Assembly: GCA_025059995.1 (NCBI GenBank)
Contig: JANXCF010000005.1
Span: forward strand, 1-64,000
Direction of reading: 5' to 3'
DNA length: 64,000 nucleotides
From: Leptospiraceae bacterium
GTDB lineage: Bacteria > Spirochaetota > Leptospiria > Leptospirales > Leptonemataceae
The position numbers were made by a program, and so were the translations under genes. How positions within the stretch are numbered: the stretch's first letter is position 1; each line of letters starts with the position of its first letter. This document shows positions 36,180 through 45,786 of the stretch, piece after piece. Under the pieces are notes generated by a model. It worked only from the letters and a program-made list of their open reading frames with translations. It ran no database searches and was not told the origin of the DNA.

Positions 36180-37673
36180 ATGGATTTCTTTGTTCTTTTG
36201 GATGAATATTTTGATTGTATTTCTTTACCATTAAATCCAAAGCAAAAAGAACTGTTTTTCCGATTTTATCAACTTCTGAAACAAAAAAATCCAGAACTCA
36301 ACTTAACACGTATTCATTCATTAGAAGAAATCATCCGAAAACACTTTGTTGATTCATGTATGATTCTTCCTATCCTCGATAAATATAGGCTTGTTTTAAA
36401 AACTCCTATTATGGATTTAGGAACGGGGGCGGGTTTTCCTTCTATTCCTCTTGCCATACTTTTGGAAAATCAAAACTTTCTTTTAGTGGAAAGTCGAAAA
36501 AATCGAGTGGAGTTTCTTTTAGAAGTAAAAAAGGAATTGGGGTTGAATCATATCGAAATCATTCATAAAACCTTAACTTATAAGGACCAAGTTCCTTGTG
36601 GAAGTGTGATAACTCGAGCTCTAGAAAGCATGAAGGAAACAGCCATAAGAACCGCAAATTCCTTACCAAAAGAGGGATTGTTGGTATTTCTCAAAGGTCC
36701 TAATGTCCAAGAAGAACTCAATGAAATGAATGAAAAGTATTTTGAATTGATCCTAAAACATGATTATGTTCTTCCCTCAAGAGGAGAGCAAAGAGATGAA
36801 AGAACCTTGATTGTTTTTCGAAAAAAAGTATCTAAAGAATATTTACTTAGTCCTGTAGTTCGTCATTACTTTCAGCTTGAGAAGTATTTACGTTTTCGAA
36901 AGATTGAATCGAAGCAAAATGAATTCTTCAAGTTTCTAAAAAAATTAGAAAACTCCAAAGAGATCAAAAAAGAAAAACGAACCTTAATTGCAGGAGAAAA
37001 AATTGTCAATGAATTCATAGAGAAGTTTCCTGAAAAGATACAAGACTTTCTTTTTACAAAAGAATTGAGTGAGGAAAAAGTCTTAAAATATTTTAAGCTA
37101 ATCAAAAATTCAAATGTAGAATACGTATATCTTGAGAAGGAACTAGTTCGAGAGCTCGAAATAAGTGAATACTCTCCTCCTTATCTTTTGGTAGAAACAA
37201 AGGAAATCCAAGAAATAAAAGCTTTTGATTATTCATCAAGTTTTTTGATTTTGCCTCTACAAAATCCTTTGAATTTAGGAGCTTGTGTTCGAACTGCGAT
37301 TGGTTTTGGGATTTCGAATATTGTGTTAACAAAAGAAAGTGCCAATCCGTTTTTATTGAAATCCATTCGAAGTTCAAGTGGAGCAGTTTTTCTTGCAAAT
37401 TTTTTTTCTTTGAAAGACGATAAAGATAAGTTTATCAATTCTTACCGAAACAAAATTTTTCTCTTAGATATTGAAGGCGAGGATATTCGACAATTGAAAG
37501 TGATTCCTAAAAACTTCGGTTTGATCATTGGGGAAGAAGGACAAGGCATTCCTAAAGAATTTTATCAATATTCTTTACCAAAAATCACTATTCCCATCAG
37601 CAAAGAAATCGATTCTTTGAATGCAGCGGTATCTTGTGGAATTGCTTTGTTTTATTTAGAAAACCGAAAATAA
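36180..37673 (+). CDS. rsmG: RsmG-SpoU fusion: 16S rRNA G527 methyltransferase plus SPOUT methyltransferase
   Basis: A single 497-residue frame with two RNA methyltransferases. Residues 1-215 are RsmG (GidB), with the SAM motif MDLGTGAGFPSIPLAIL, the ESRKNRVEFL strand and SRGEQRDERTLIVF; this part would make m7G527 in 16S rRNA. A linker with an RNA-binding-like region (about 220-330) leads to a SpoU/TrmH knot domain, with LPLQNPLNLGACVRTAIGFG, LIIGEEGQGIPKE and ITIPISKEIDSLNAAVSCGIAL. The second target is unknown (rRNA or tRNA 2'-O). RsmG is usually a lone protein of about 210 residues. The gene stops three bases from the convergent Rrf2 gene. Confidence 0.88.
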   Translation: MDFFVLLDEYFDCISLPLNPKQKELFFRFYQLLKQKNPELNLTRIHSLEEIIRKHFVDSCMILPILDKYRLVLKTPIMDLGTGAGFPSIPLAILLENQNFLLVESRKNRVEFLLEVKKELGLNHIEIIHKTLTYKDQVPCGSVITRALESMKETAIRTANSLPKEGLLVFLKGPNVQEELNEMNEKYFELILKHDYVLPSRGEQRDERTLIVFRKKVSKEYLLSPVVRHYFQLEKYLRFRKIESKQNEFFKFLKKLENSKEIKKEKRTLIAGEKIVNEFIEKFPEKIQDFLFTKELSEEKVLKYFKLIKNSNVEYVYLEKELVRELEISEYSPPYLLVETKEIQEIKAFDYSSSFLILPLQNPLNLGACVRTAIGFGISNIVLTKESANPFLLKSIRSSSGAVFLANFFSLKDDKDKFINSYRNKIFLLDIEGEDIRQLKVIPKNFGLIIGEEGQGIPKEFYQYSLPKITIPISKEIDSLNAAVSCGIALFYLENRK

Positions 37674-37676
37674 ACC

Positions 37677-38111
37677 TCAAGTAGGGACATATTCTATCTT
37701 AGGCCAAAAACGATAGCTTGCTTCTTTGATGGTTATATTTGAAAGGTTTTCAAATATATCCATTTTGGCTTGATTCCAAAGTTCATGTAAAGGGCAAGGA
37801 TTATTGGAATTGCAAGGTTTCCATCCCATTGCACATTGACTGAGAAGTTCTTTATTTTCTAATTGTTTATAAACTTGCAATAAATCGATATGAAAACTTT
37901 CTTCAGGGATAGCAAATCCTCCCTCGGGTCCTGTTGTGGAAATTAAAATTCCTTCTTTTACGAGATCTTGGAGGATTTTTGTCAGATAAGAAGGCTTAAT
38001 GCCTAATTGTTCTGCAATTTCCTTGGATTTAAAAAATTTTTTTTTGTCTCTAAACTTATAAAGGAATACCACTGCTTGAATGCCATAATTTGATCGCTTT
38101 GAAAAAAGCAT
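37677..38111 (-). CDS. Rrf2-family transcriptional regulator, probable Fe-S sensor
   Basis: A 144-residue winged-helix regulator. The N-terminus MLFSKRSNYGIQAVVFL and the recognition helix region KPSYLTKILQDLVKEGIL, followed by the wing GPEGGFAI, are diagnostic of the family. Three cysteines (C93, C100, C106) in the loop before the dimerisation helix match the cluster-binding cysteines of IscR, NsrR and RirA, with slightly different spacing. A role in iron-sulfur, iron or nitric-oxide sensing is likely. No suf or isc genes are adjacent. Confidence 0.88.
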   Translation of the reverse strand: MLFSKRSNYGIQAVVFLYKFRDKKKFFKSKEIAEQLGIKPSYLTKILQDLVKEGILISTTGPEGGFAIPEESFHIDLLQVYKQLENKELLSQCAMGWKPCNSNNPCPLHELWNQAKMDIFENLSNITIKEASYRFWPKIEYVPT

Positions 38112-38223
38112 ATTCCCACCTTTTTAATATTTTTGTGGATTTTAACTTAAATTTTTTAGACTTTTTTATCTTAATTAAAATTTTTGTCAATCCAAAAATA
38201 GAATTTAGAAAAATTTCATTCAT

Positions 38224-38766
38224 TTAAGGGATAACTTCAATCGTGAAGTTATGATTCGTGAAGACACAGATTTCAGCGGCGATCTTTAGGGATTCTTCTA
38301 CAATTGCGCGGGCATCTAACTGGCTAAATTTTTTTAGGGCTCTTGCTGCGGCTAAGGCATAGTTTCCTCCGGAACCTATGGCTAAAATCCCATCATCAGA
38401 TGCAACAACATCACCATTCCCAGAGATCAAATAAGATTCTTTGCTGTCGGCAACGATCATGAGGGCTTCTAACCTTCGAAGAACTTTATCCGTCCTCCAA
38501 TCTTGAGCCAATTCCACAGCAGCTCTACTGAGATTCCCTCGATATTGTTCTACTTTTCTTTGAAACATTTGAAATAATGTAATGGCATCTGCTGTTGAAC
38601 CAGCAAATCCTACGACAATATTTTGGTTTTCTAATTTTCGAATTTTTTTGGCGGTATGCTTGAGGATGGTATTCCCCATACTGATTTGACCATCTCCGCC
38701 AATTGCCGTCATTCCATCTTTTTGCACACACAAAATAGTAGTTCCGTGAATTTTATTGTTCTTCAT
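38224..38766 (-). CDS. hslV: ATP-dependent protease subunit HslV (ClpQ)
   Basis: The peptidase ring of the HslUV protease. The 180-residue sequence reads MKNNKIHG then TTILCV, so an eight-residue propeptide should be removed to expose the catalytic threonine T9. [25 protein letters not shown] and [16 protein letters not shown] are typical, and the leader resembles that of Leptospira HslV. The ATPase partner hslU is normally next to it but is absent here on both sides, so it must lie elsewhere. Confidence 0.95.
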   Translation of the reverse strand: MKNNKIHGTTILCVQKDGMTAIGGDGQISMGNTILKHTAKKIRKLENQNIVVGFAGSTADAITLFQMFQRKVEQYRGNLSRAAVELAQDWRTDKVLRRLEALMIVADSKESYLISGNGDVVASDDGILAIGSGGNYALAAARALKKFSQLDARAIVEESLKIAAEICVFTNHNFTIEVIP

Positions 38767-38806
38767 GTTTTTTATTTTTTACTGATTAAACAAATGTGAA
38801 ACATTT

Positions 38807-39163
38807 TCAAAATAAAACTGGAGAAATTTTACATTGATAAAGAAAATTCTTATAAAAACTAATAATACTTGCTGTATCACGGGATGTAGGACATTCCAAC
38901 GCCAAAAAAAGAAGATTGCAGGTTTCTACACTACTTTTTTTGTAATATAACTCACTAAAAAAATCATTATAACCTTCTTTTATCATATACTCCAAACTAT
39001 CTTTTGTTGAAGGGCATGTTTCTATGACTCTTAAAGAAGAAATTTGAAAGGTCTCAATCGTTTTTTTTCGGCTATATACTTCTATGCCTTTGATGGAGGA
39101 AACCTGATCATCACTCATGACACAAGAAAGTAAAAGCAACAAAACTACAAGAAAAATTTTCAT
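38807..39163 (-). CDS. Small lipoprotein of unknown function
   Basis: A 118-residue protein starting MKIFLVVLLLLLSC, a lipoprotein signal with cysteine 14. The mature part has four further cysteines (near residues 49, 82, 90 and 110), which could form two disulfides, in line with the VKOR-DsbA enzyme in this window. The start overlaps the end of the upstream sodium:solute symporter by four bases, so the two are translationally coupled and may act together. No family is recognised. Confidence 0.65.
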   Translation of the reverse strand: MKIFLVVLLLLLSCVMSDDQVSSIKGIEVYSRKKTIETFQISSLRVIETCPSTKDSLEYMIKEGYNDFFSELYYKKSSVETCNLLFLALECPTSRDTASIISFYKNFLYQCKISPVLF

Positions 39164-40941
39164 GAATTTTTGTTAAAAACCAAAGAAACAATCACGGGTA
39201 AACCAGAAATCACAGAACCAATCACGTACAAAACTGAATACACGTATTGGGAAAAAATGAAATAACCAATCGATAGCATGAACATCAAAATGCTGATATT
39301 ACCTAAAACCCAAAGGATCAAATCCTTGATCAAAGGCTTAATTTTGTTTGAACCCATATATGGTTTCCAAAACCCATAGGGTTGAACTTTTTCAACAAAT
39401 TGAGCTAAAACCCTATAGTCCGTTGGTTTAGTTAGTAACGTTACTACCAAACTTATGATTACACTTCCGATGGCAACTAAAATTAGCTGGTATTCTGGCT
39501 TTAAGTCATCAAGATAAAGATAAACCAGTAAAGTCAAAACCAATGAGGAAATCATTCCACTGATTTCGCTCCATGCATTAATTCTCCACCAAATCCATCG
39601 AAGCATCTGTGGAAGACCAATCCCGGCAGAGATAGCAATCAAAAACTTCCAAGCTCCAGAGATGGTTTCCATTTGACTTGAAAAGACAATTCCTAAGATT
39701 GCCATCAAAACTATTCCCCATTTGCTTACCCATACGAGTTCTTTTTCGGAGGCGTTGGGTCGAAAAAAACGCTTATAGAAATCATTTGCAATATAGGAAG
39801 CTCCCCAGTTGAGGTGGGTTTCAGCTGTGCTCATGAAGGCAGCAATCAATCCTAAGAATAAAAAGCCACGTAAACCTTCAGGAAGTAACTCAAACATCAT
39901 CACAGGATACACGAATTCTCGATCTTGACAAAGAAGTTGATCCCCTAAGCAATTTGTTTTTGGATACAAAACCAATCCCACTAAACCAATTACGACCCAT
40001 GGCCAAGTTCGTATCACGAAATTAGCAAAAGAAAACCATAGAACACTGAGTTGCGCATCTTTTTCTGTTTTGGCAGTATTCATCCTTTGGACCAAATATC
40101 CTGTGCCATCGGAGTAATACTGGGTCCACCACTGAACACCAAAATAGATCAAAAACAAACTCAAAGCATCCCAAGAATTGGGAAAAAACGACAAAATCTG
40201 CTCACTTTCATCGGGATACAATGTTTTGATTTGAGAAATCAAACCTTCTGATCCGCCAACGTAAGAAAGAGCGAAAAACGCAAAATAAAGTGAACCACCC
40301 ATCGCAACAACAAACTGAAGGGCATCATTGGAAATCCCACTTCGTATCCCACCAAAGCTCGCATACAAAACCACCACAAAAATCAAGACCAATGAGACAA
40401 AGGTCTGATGATAATTCCCCATTACCAAAAACTCAGGATAAATCCTCACAAACCAGTCCAAAGAAAAAGAAAGATCCACAATCGGGTAAAGGATTTTATA
40501 AAGGGAATGAAAAACCCAACCCAGAATTATACCATTAAGAAGAATAGAGAAATAAAAGGCTTTGATAAACCTCAAGATTGCTGCTTCTTTACCAGAATAG
40601 CGGAGTTCTGTGAATTCCACGTCTGTGATGATTTTACTTCGCCACCAGAATTTTGAATAAAAGATGGCAAAGCTCATATAGGTCAAAATCCAGCTCCACC
40701 AAAACCAATTTCCCGAAATACCTTGATTGGCAGTGATTCCCGAAACGGCCAAAGGAGTATCCGCAGAAAAAGTCGTAGCCACCATCGAAGTCCCAATCCA
40801 AAACCAGTGGTATTCACGATTGGCAACAAAGAAAGAAAACAAATTCTTACTTGCTTTTTTACGAAGAAAAAAACCAACGGATATTACCACAATAAAATAA
40901 ACAACAATCATTGCATAGTCTAGAGCTGTGAGTTTTAACAC
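39160..40941 (-). CDS. Sodium:solute symporter (SSS family)
   Basis: A transporter of about 593 residues with about 13 membrane helices. It starts with LTALDYAMIVVYFIVVISVGF and contains the family features ATTFSADTPLAVSG, LYASFGGIRSGISNDALQF and AAFMSTAETHLNWGASYI. I prefer the GTG at 40941, which gives the usual short N-terminus; a TTG at 40965 is also in frame. The solute (amino acid, sugar or organic acid) cannot be read from sequence. The start overlaps the start of the divergent EamA transporter by 14 bases. Confidence 0.9.
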   Translation of the reverse strand: MLKLTALDYAMIVVYFIVVISVGFFLRKKASKNLFSFFVANREYHWFWIGTSMVATTFSADTPLAVSGITANQGISGNWFWWSWILTYMSFAIFYSKFWWRSKIITDVEFTELRYSGKEAAILRFIKAFYFSILLNGIILGWVFHSLYKILYPIVDLSFSLDWFVRIYPEFLVMGNYHQTFVSLVLIFVVVLYASFGGIRSGISNDALQFVVAMGGSLYFAFFALSYVGGSEGLISQIKTLYPDESEQILSFFPNSWDALSLFLIYFGVQWWTQYYSDGTGYLVQRMNTAKTEKDAQLSVLWFSFANFVIRTWPWVVIGLVGLVLYPKTNCLGDQLLCQDREFVYPVMMFELLPEGLRGFLFLGLIAAFMSTAETHLNWGASYIANDFYKRFFRPNASEKELVWVSKWGIVLMAILGIVFSSQMETISGAWKFLIAISAGIGLPQMLRWIWWRINAWSEISGMISSLVLTLLVYLYLDDLKPEYQLILVAIGSVIISLVVTLLTKPTDYRVLAQFVEKVQPYGFWKPYMGSNKIKPLIKDLILWVLGNISILMFMLSIGYFIFSQYVYSVLYVIGSVISGLPVIVSLVFNKNS

Positions 40942-41875
40942 AAAAGCGAATTTTTTCTCTTTCAACTATCAGGCATACTTTTTTTTAGTGTTTGCCACCA
41001 TGCTTTGGGGTGGCTCATTCCCGGTCATCAAAATAGCATTGGCTTCAATGGATCCTTATCTTCTGATTTTTCTTCGTTTTTTTGTGGCGTTTTGGTTGAG
41101 TCTAGCGATTTTCCTTTGGAAATCTTCTTTAAAAAAAGTATTCAAAAAACAAACCCTTACTGTAGGGATTTTGTTGGGGATTGTGGGGTTTTTTAGTTAT
41201 TTTACACAAACAAAGGGCTTGGAATTTACAACGCCACCTAGATCCGCTTTTATCACTCAATCTCTCATCTTGTTTGTGTATGTGTTTCAGAAAGCTTTTC
41301 TAAAAAAAGAAATCACGCTTTTGCAATGGGGAAGTTTGGTTTTGATTGTTTTTGGTAATCTATTGATGTTTTACCCATACTTGCGAGACTCTGTAGATTT
41401 TTCGTATTCCATAATTTTGGGGGATGGTTTGACTTTGCTTTGTGCTGTAGGATTTGCCAGTTACATTCTTCTGATTGATGGAATCAAAGAAAATTTTTTT
41501 TCCATTATGATTGTTCATTTTTTTGTTATCTTTGGATTCAGCTTTTTATTTTCAGACATGTTTGGAATTCTTGAGGAAGTTAAAAATTTTGATATCACGA
41601 TAATTTTGTCCATTCTTTACTTATCTCTCTTTTCTACGTTGATTACAACGGGCATTATGTTTTATTATCAGCCGAAAGTTTCTCCTGTTCAAGCATCTAT
41701 CATTTATTCGTTGGAGCCAGTTTTTGCTTTGATTTTTTCTTTGGTCTTTTTGAAAACCCAAATCACCATTTTTGAAGGTTTTGGAGCTTTGTTTCTTTTT
41801 GTTGGTTCTTTTGTCGGGGAGTTGAATCCTTCCCTTTTTCAAAAAATAATCAATGTCAATAAAAGAGAAATTTAA
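40928..41875 (+). CDS. EamA/DMT-family transporter
   Basis: A 315-residue exporter-like protein with ten predicted membrane helices in two EamA repeats. The first repeat begins FATMLWGGSFPVIKIAL and includes KGLEFTTPPRSAFITQ; the second ends with SPVQASIIYSLEPVFALIFS. The only start that preserves the first helix is the GTG at 40928, so the 5' end overlaps that of the divergent symporter. Substrate unknown; relatives export amino acids or other metabolites. Confidence 0.85.
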   Translation: MSFNTKANFFSFNYQAYFFLVFATMLWGGSFPVIKIALASMDPYLLIFLRFFVAFWLSLAIFLWKSSLKKVFKKQTLTVGILLGIVGFFSYFTQTKGLEFTTPPRSAFITQSLILFVYVFQKAFLKKEITLLQWGSLVLIVFGNLLMFYPYLRDSVDFSYSIILGDGLTLLCAVGFASYILLIDGIKENFFSIMIVHFFVIFGFSFLFSDMFGILEEVKNFDITIILSILYLSLFSTLITTGIMFYYQPKVSPVQASIIYSLEPVFALIFSLVFLKTQITIFEGFGALFLFVGSFVGELNPSLFQKIINVNKREI

Positions 41876-42023
41876 ACTTCGATGTGAGATGATTTGAGTC
41901 ATCAAAAACTAATTAAAGCAAATAAAACATTATCAAATCATAATTAAAAATTTCCATGCCAATAAAAAATCGAATTTACAGAAATAAAAATGGCATCGTT
42001 ATGGAATAGAAAATGGAGGTTGT

Positions 42024-42800
42024 ATGTATGTTGATTTAGTAAAAAAAGGAAACTATGCAATTTTGACCCTCAATCGAGAAGAAGCTTTGAATGCTTTAAA
42101 TTCTAAAGTTTTATCAGAAATCCGAGAAGCCATTCGAGAATTGATTACTGACCCCAAAATGAGAGGTTTTATCATCACGGGAAAAGGTGATAAAGCCTTT
42201 TGTGCTGGAGCTGACATCAAAGAACTTCATAATCTATCTTATGATGATGCTGAAGAGTTTGCAAGAAAAGGCCATAAGACCATGAACATGATAGCTGGTT
42301 CGGACCTGATTTCGATTGCCGCCATTAATGGATATGCTTTGGGTGGTGGATTGGAATTGGCATTGGCGTGCGACATTCGAATTGCTTCTAAGAATGCGAA
42401 GATGGGGCTTCCGGAAACAGGCTTAGGTATAATCCCTGGTTTCGGAGGAACACAGCGACTACCCAGAGTCGTAGGAAAAGGCATAGCCTTAGAGATGATC
42501 TTTAGTGGTGAATCCATCACAGCTGATAGAGCTTATGAAATCGGATTAGTTAATTATGTGGTGGATATTTCAGAATTACTTCCCAAAGCCGAAGAACTAA
42601 TGAAGAAAATGCTCAACCATAAGGGAGTTGAGGCACAAAAAATTGCAAAGTGGTTAGTTCACTCAGGAACCGAACTACCCTTGACAGCTTCCTTAGAAAG
42701 AGAAGTCACCCTTTTTGCAGAAATGTTTACAAAGAAAGAACCTCAAATCGGAATACAAGCATTTTTAAACAAACAAAAACCCAATTTTGAAGAAAACTAA
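42024..42800 (+). CDS. Enoyl-CoA hydratase/isomerase
   Basis: A 258-residue crotonase-fold enzyme, probably hydrating 2-enoyl-CoAs in beta-oxidation. The oxyanion-hole segments KAFCAGADIKEL and GYALGGGLELALACD are present. Both catalytic glutamates of true hydratases are present at E111 and E131 (LPETGLGIIPGFGGTQRL). GGAGG precedes the ATG with only four bases between them. It stands alone, with no thiolase or dehydrogenase next to it. Confidence 0.92.
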   Translation: MYVDLVKKGNYAILTLNREEALNALNSKVLSEIREAIRELITDPKMRGFIITGKGDKAFCAGADIKELHNLSYDDAEEFARKGHKTMNMIAGSDLISIAAINGYALGGGLELALACDIRIASKNAKMGLPETGLGIIPGFGGTQRLPRVVGKGIALEMIFSGESITADRAYEIGLVNYVVDISELLPKAEELMKKMLNHKGVEAQKIAKWLVHSGTELPLTASLEREVTLFAEMFTKKEPQIGIQAFLNKQKPNFEEN

Positions 42801-42823
42801 GACTCAAGTTTAGGTTCTCATTC

Positions 42824-45655
42824 ATGGAACAAAAAGAATTATATTCTGTTCTTGACAGTCTGACATTTCCTGTAGTGATTTTAGACAATTTGAATGTTCG
42901 ATACTTAAATGAGAAAGCAAAAGAAATAATTAAAACAGAAGAAGAACAATTTGATTTTTCTTTGTTTATTGATGAGAGTCAAAAAAACTTTCTAATCTCT
43001 CAGCTAACACAGATAAAAAAAGGCGAATCAATTAGTTTTTCTTTGATCTTAAAGACTCAAGAACAAGATGTTCCAGTTTTAGTAACTGCTAGGTTGATTG
43101 AAAACATAGACCAAAAGTATCGTTATTTTTTGGTATTTCAAACAATCCAAAATCAAGATGTTGTAGATTCTATATTGAACAATATCATCCTCGAGACCTT
43201 TACTTTGCATGGAGAAGAACTTATCCAAACTCTTTTGAAAAAAATTGTCGAAGCGTTTGATTTCAATGGTAGTTTTCTTTTATTAAAGGAACAGATTCAG
43301 GAGTACATGAAATCACATATTGTCTTTCAATACGAAAAATCGAATCAAAAAATAGAAATCAATTTAACTAAAAATTTTATAAAAAAACTTGATCTTTCCG
43401 GCTTCATCTTAATTGAGAAAGATTTCAATCAAATTTATCCAAGCGAAAAAATAGGGGATTACGCCCTTCAGGCTCTCATAGGAATCAAAACTCAGTTAAC
43501 TGAACAGGAAACTTTGTATTTGATTGCTTATTCAGAGAAAATTCAAAAAAATCTGCCGAAAATTCACTTTGCCTTGAATATTCTCAATTTAAAAATCATA
43601 AATGATTACATGAGACTATATTTCTATAAAAAATATGAAAACATTTATAAAATTTTTCTACAAACAAGCGATGCAGTTTTTATTTATAACGTCGAAAAAA
43701 ATGTGATTATTGATTGTAATAATGCTTTTTTGAGACTGCTTAATACAAGTAAAGACAAAATCGTCAATCAATCCCCTTTCGCTTATGTAGATGAAGTACA
43801 AATCAATCGTTTCAGAAAAATCTTTGAATACTACTACAGAAAGAAAAGATTAAAAAATAATAGATTAAGAGTGGTATTCAAAAATTCAGAAGGAGCAGAA
43901 ATTCCTCTTGAAGTTTCTATAACTATCATTCAGATGCCAGATGGGACAAATTTGATAGGAGTTGTTCGAGACCTCAGTTATGTGCTTAAAGCCATTGAGC
44001 ATCAAAAAAATTATTCACAAGTATTGAATTTTTTAAAGCTTCATGTGGTTGAATTAGATCGAAACCTACAAGTTATTTCTTTTAATAACTATTCAAATTC
44101 CAGTGATATTAGACTAAAAGTAAATGATAATTTTTTAGAAATTGTTCAGCAAGACTATCAAGAATATGTGAGGATGATGATAAATAACTTGTTCATTGAT
44201 AAAAAGTCTATTAGAATTCGATTCCCTATCATGTTAAAAGCAAAAAAAGAATGGTATGATGGAGATTTTTTTGTCGTTCGAAAGAATAAAAAAAAAATCA
44301 TAAAGGGGATTTTAAAAAACATCACTTTAGAATATCTTACTGAAAAGCAGTTTATACTTATTTCTGAGTATGATCTATTAACATCTCTACCAAATAGAAT
44401 TCGATTGGAAGAAGATTTATACAAAGCCATATTAAGAGCAGATAGAAATCGTTCTTTATTGGCAGTTGGTTTCTTAAATTTAGACAAGTTTTTTCATGTT
44501 AATGAACTTTTAGGTCATAGATTAGGAGATTTGCTGATAAGTCTATTTGCTGAAAGATTGAGGCTATTCCCAGAATTAAAAAATAACATCTATCGATGGG
44601 GTGGAGATCAATTTGTCTTTTTTATTGAAGACATTTATGATAAGCAAGCCCTTTACCCAATTATTGAAAGGTTGAAACAAATCGCCAAAGAACCTTTTTT
44701 TATTGAAGGTGAGAAATTTTTTTTAACTTTTTCTATTGGTATAGCAATTTATCCTTCTGATGGTTTGACGATAGATGTTCTCTTCGGGGAGGCTGATAAA
44801 GCTTTACATCATGCAAAACAAAGTGGTCGCTATCAAGTTGTGTTTGCTTCGAACCTTCCCAAAAGAAGTTTTCCTATTAGTAGATTTGAACTTCAAAGCT
44901 ATATATTAGAATCAATCTCGGAAGAAAAGATATATTCTTATTTTCAACCCATTTATGATATATTTATCATGAGGATCATAGGAGTTGAAGTCCTAGCGAG
45001 ATTAAGGCATTTTCAGAATGAAATTTACATTGGACCTGATATATTTATTCCAATTGCGGAAGACTTGGGATTGATTGAAGAACTTAGTTTGTATGTAATC
45101 AAAAAGTCGATGGAATTTTATAAAAAAATCAGAAAATTTACCCCTCTTTACATTTCGTTTAACATATCTCGCAGGCTTTTACAATCGGATTATTTTGTGA
45201 TGAGCCTTTTTGATATCCAACGTTTCGTTGGTGTTGAAGCAAAGGATATTGTGATTGAAATTACGGAATCATTAGCAATGTTTGATAAAGAAAATAGTAT
45301 CACCAAATTAGGGCAGTTGAAAAAAATCGGTTATCGCATAGCCATTGATGACTTTGGTACCGGATATTCTTCGTTGAGTGAACTTCGTGATTTTCCATTG
45401 GATATAATAAAAATAGACAAAACATTCATAAAAAAGATCCATTTGGAAGAACAAAAAAGAATTGTAGAAGCTATCGTTTCTATTGCTAATAGCTTAAATC
45501 TTGAAGTAGTTGCAGAAGGCTTGGAAGATCTTAATACTTTAGAATTGTTGAAGAATCTAGGTATTCGATATGCACAGGGATACTTTTTCTCACCACCTTT
45601 GCCAGAAAAAGAACTCGAGAAGACGTTAAAAAGAATAAACAACATTGATGTTTAA
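42824..45655 (+). CDS. PAS-GGDEF-EAL protein, probable c-di-GMP phosphodiesterase
   Basis: A 943-residue cytoplasmic sensor. Residues 5-105 look PAS-like, 115-260 GAF-like, 272-388 a clear PAS domain and 395-505 another PAS-like region. The GGDEF domain (515-675) has the altered motif GGDQF (593-597) and no I-site, so cyclase activity is doubtful. The EAL domain (690-935) keeps the catalytic set: E722 (EVL), N780, E812, E815, D842-D843 in IDDFGTGYSS, K863, E898 and Q918. The net prediction is c-di-GMP hydrolysis, with the GGDEF domain possibly sensing GTP. No membrane segment is seen. It lies upstream of chemotaxis-type genes. Confidence 0.9.
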   Translation: MEQKELYSVLDSLTFPVVILDNLNVRYLNEKAKEIIKTEEEQFDFSLFIDESQKNFLISQLTQIKKGESISFSLILKTQEQDVPVLVTARLIENIDQKYRYFLVFQTIQNQDVVDSILNNIILETFTLHGEELIQTLLKKIVEAFDFNGSFLLLKEQIQEYMKSHIVFQYEKSNQKIEINLTKNFIKKLDLSGFILIEKDFNQIYPSEKIGDYALQALIGIKTQLTEQETLYLIAYSEKIQKNLPKIHFALNILNLKIINDYMRLYFYKKYENIYKIFLQTSDAVFIYNVEKNVIIDCNNAFLRLLNTSKDKIVNQSPFAYVDEVQINRFRKIFEYYYRKKRLKNNRLRVVFKNSEGAEIPLEVSITIIQMPDGTNLIGVVRDLSYVLKAIEHQKNYSQVLNFLKLHVVELDRNLQVISFNNYSNSSDIRLKVNDNFLEIVQQDYQEYVRMMINNLFIDKKSIRIRFPIMLKAKKEWYDGDFFVVRKNKKKIIKGILKNITLEYLTEKQFILISEYDLLTSLPNRIRLEEDLYKAILRADRNRSLLAVGFLNLDKFFHVNELLGHRLGDLLISLFAERLRLFPELKNNIYRWGGDQFVFFIEDIYDKQALYPIIERLKQIAKEPFFIEGEKFFLTFSIGIAIYPSDGLTIDVLFGEADKALHHAKQSGRYQVVFASNLPKRSFPISRFELQSYILESISEEKIYSYFQPIYDIFIMRIIGVEVLARLRHFQNEIYIGPDIFIPIAEDLGLIEELSLYVIKKSMEFYKKIRKFTPLYISFNISRRLLQSDYFVMSLFDIQRFVGVEAKDIVIEITESLAMFDKENSITKLGQLKKIGYRIAIDDFGTGYSSLSELRDFPLDIIKIDKTFIKKIHLEEQKRIVEAIVSIANSLNLEVVAEGLEDLNTLELLKNLGIRYAQGYFFSPPLPEKELEKTLKRINNIDV

Positions 45656-45786
45656 TTTAGATTTAATAGTATAAATAAAAAATAATAAAAAAAACCAAAT
45701 TTTAAATTTTATTATCACACTGTTCTATAATGATTATAATGATAAAGTATTGTCATTAAATTTAGAATTTTATTATTTATATCTAT

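Noticed and set aside
40290-40656. Two plus-strand frames inside the sodium:solute symporter gene
   Set aside because: They lie opposite a conserved membrane protein and look like complements of its codons.
45656-45786. TTATCA ... TGATAA repeats in the gap before the IS30-type gene, considered as insertion sequence ends
   Set aside because: Only six bases match in DNA this A+T-rich, and no partner repeat lies on the other side.
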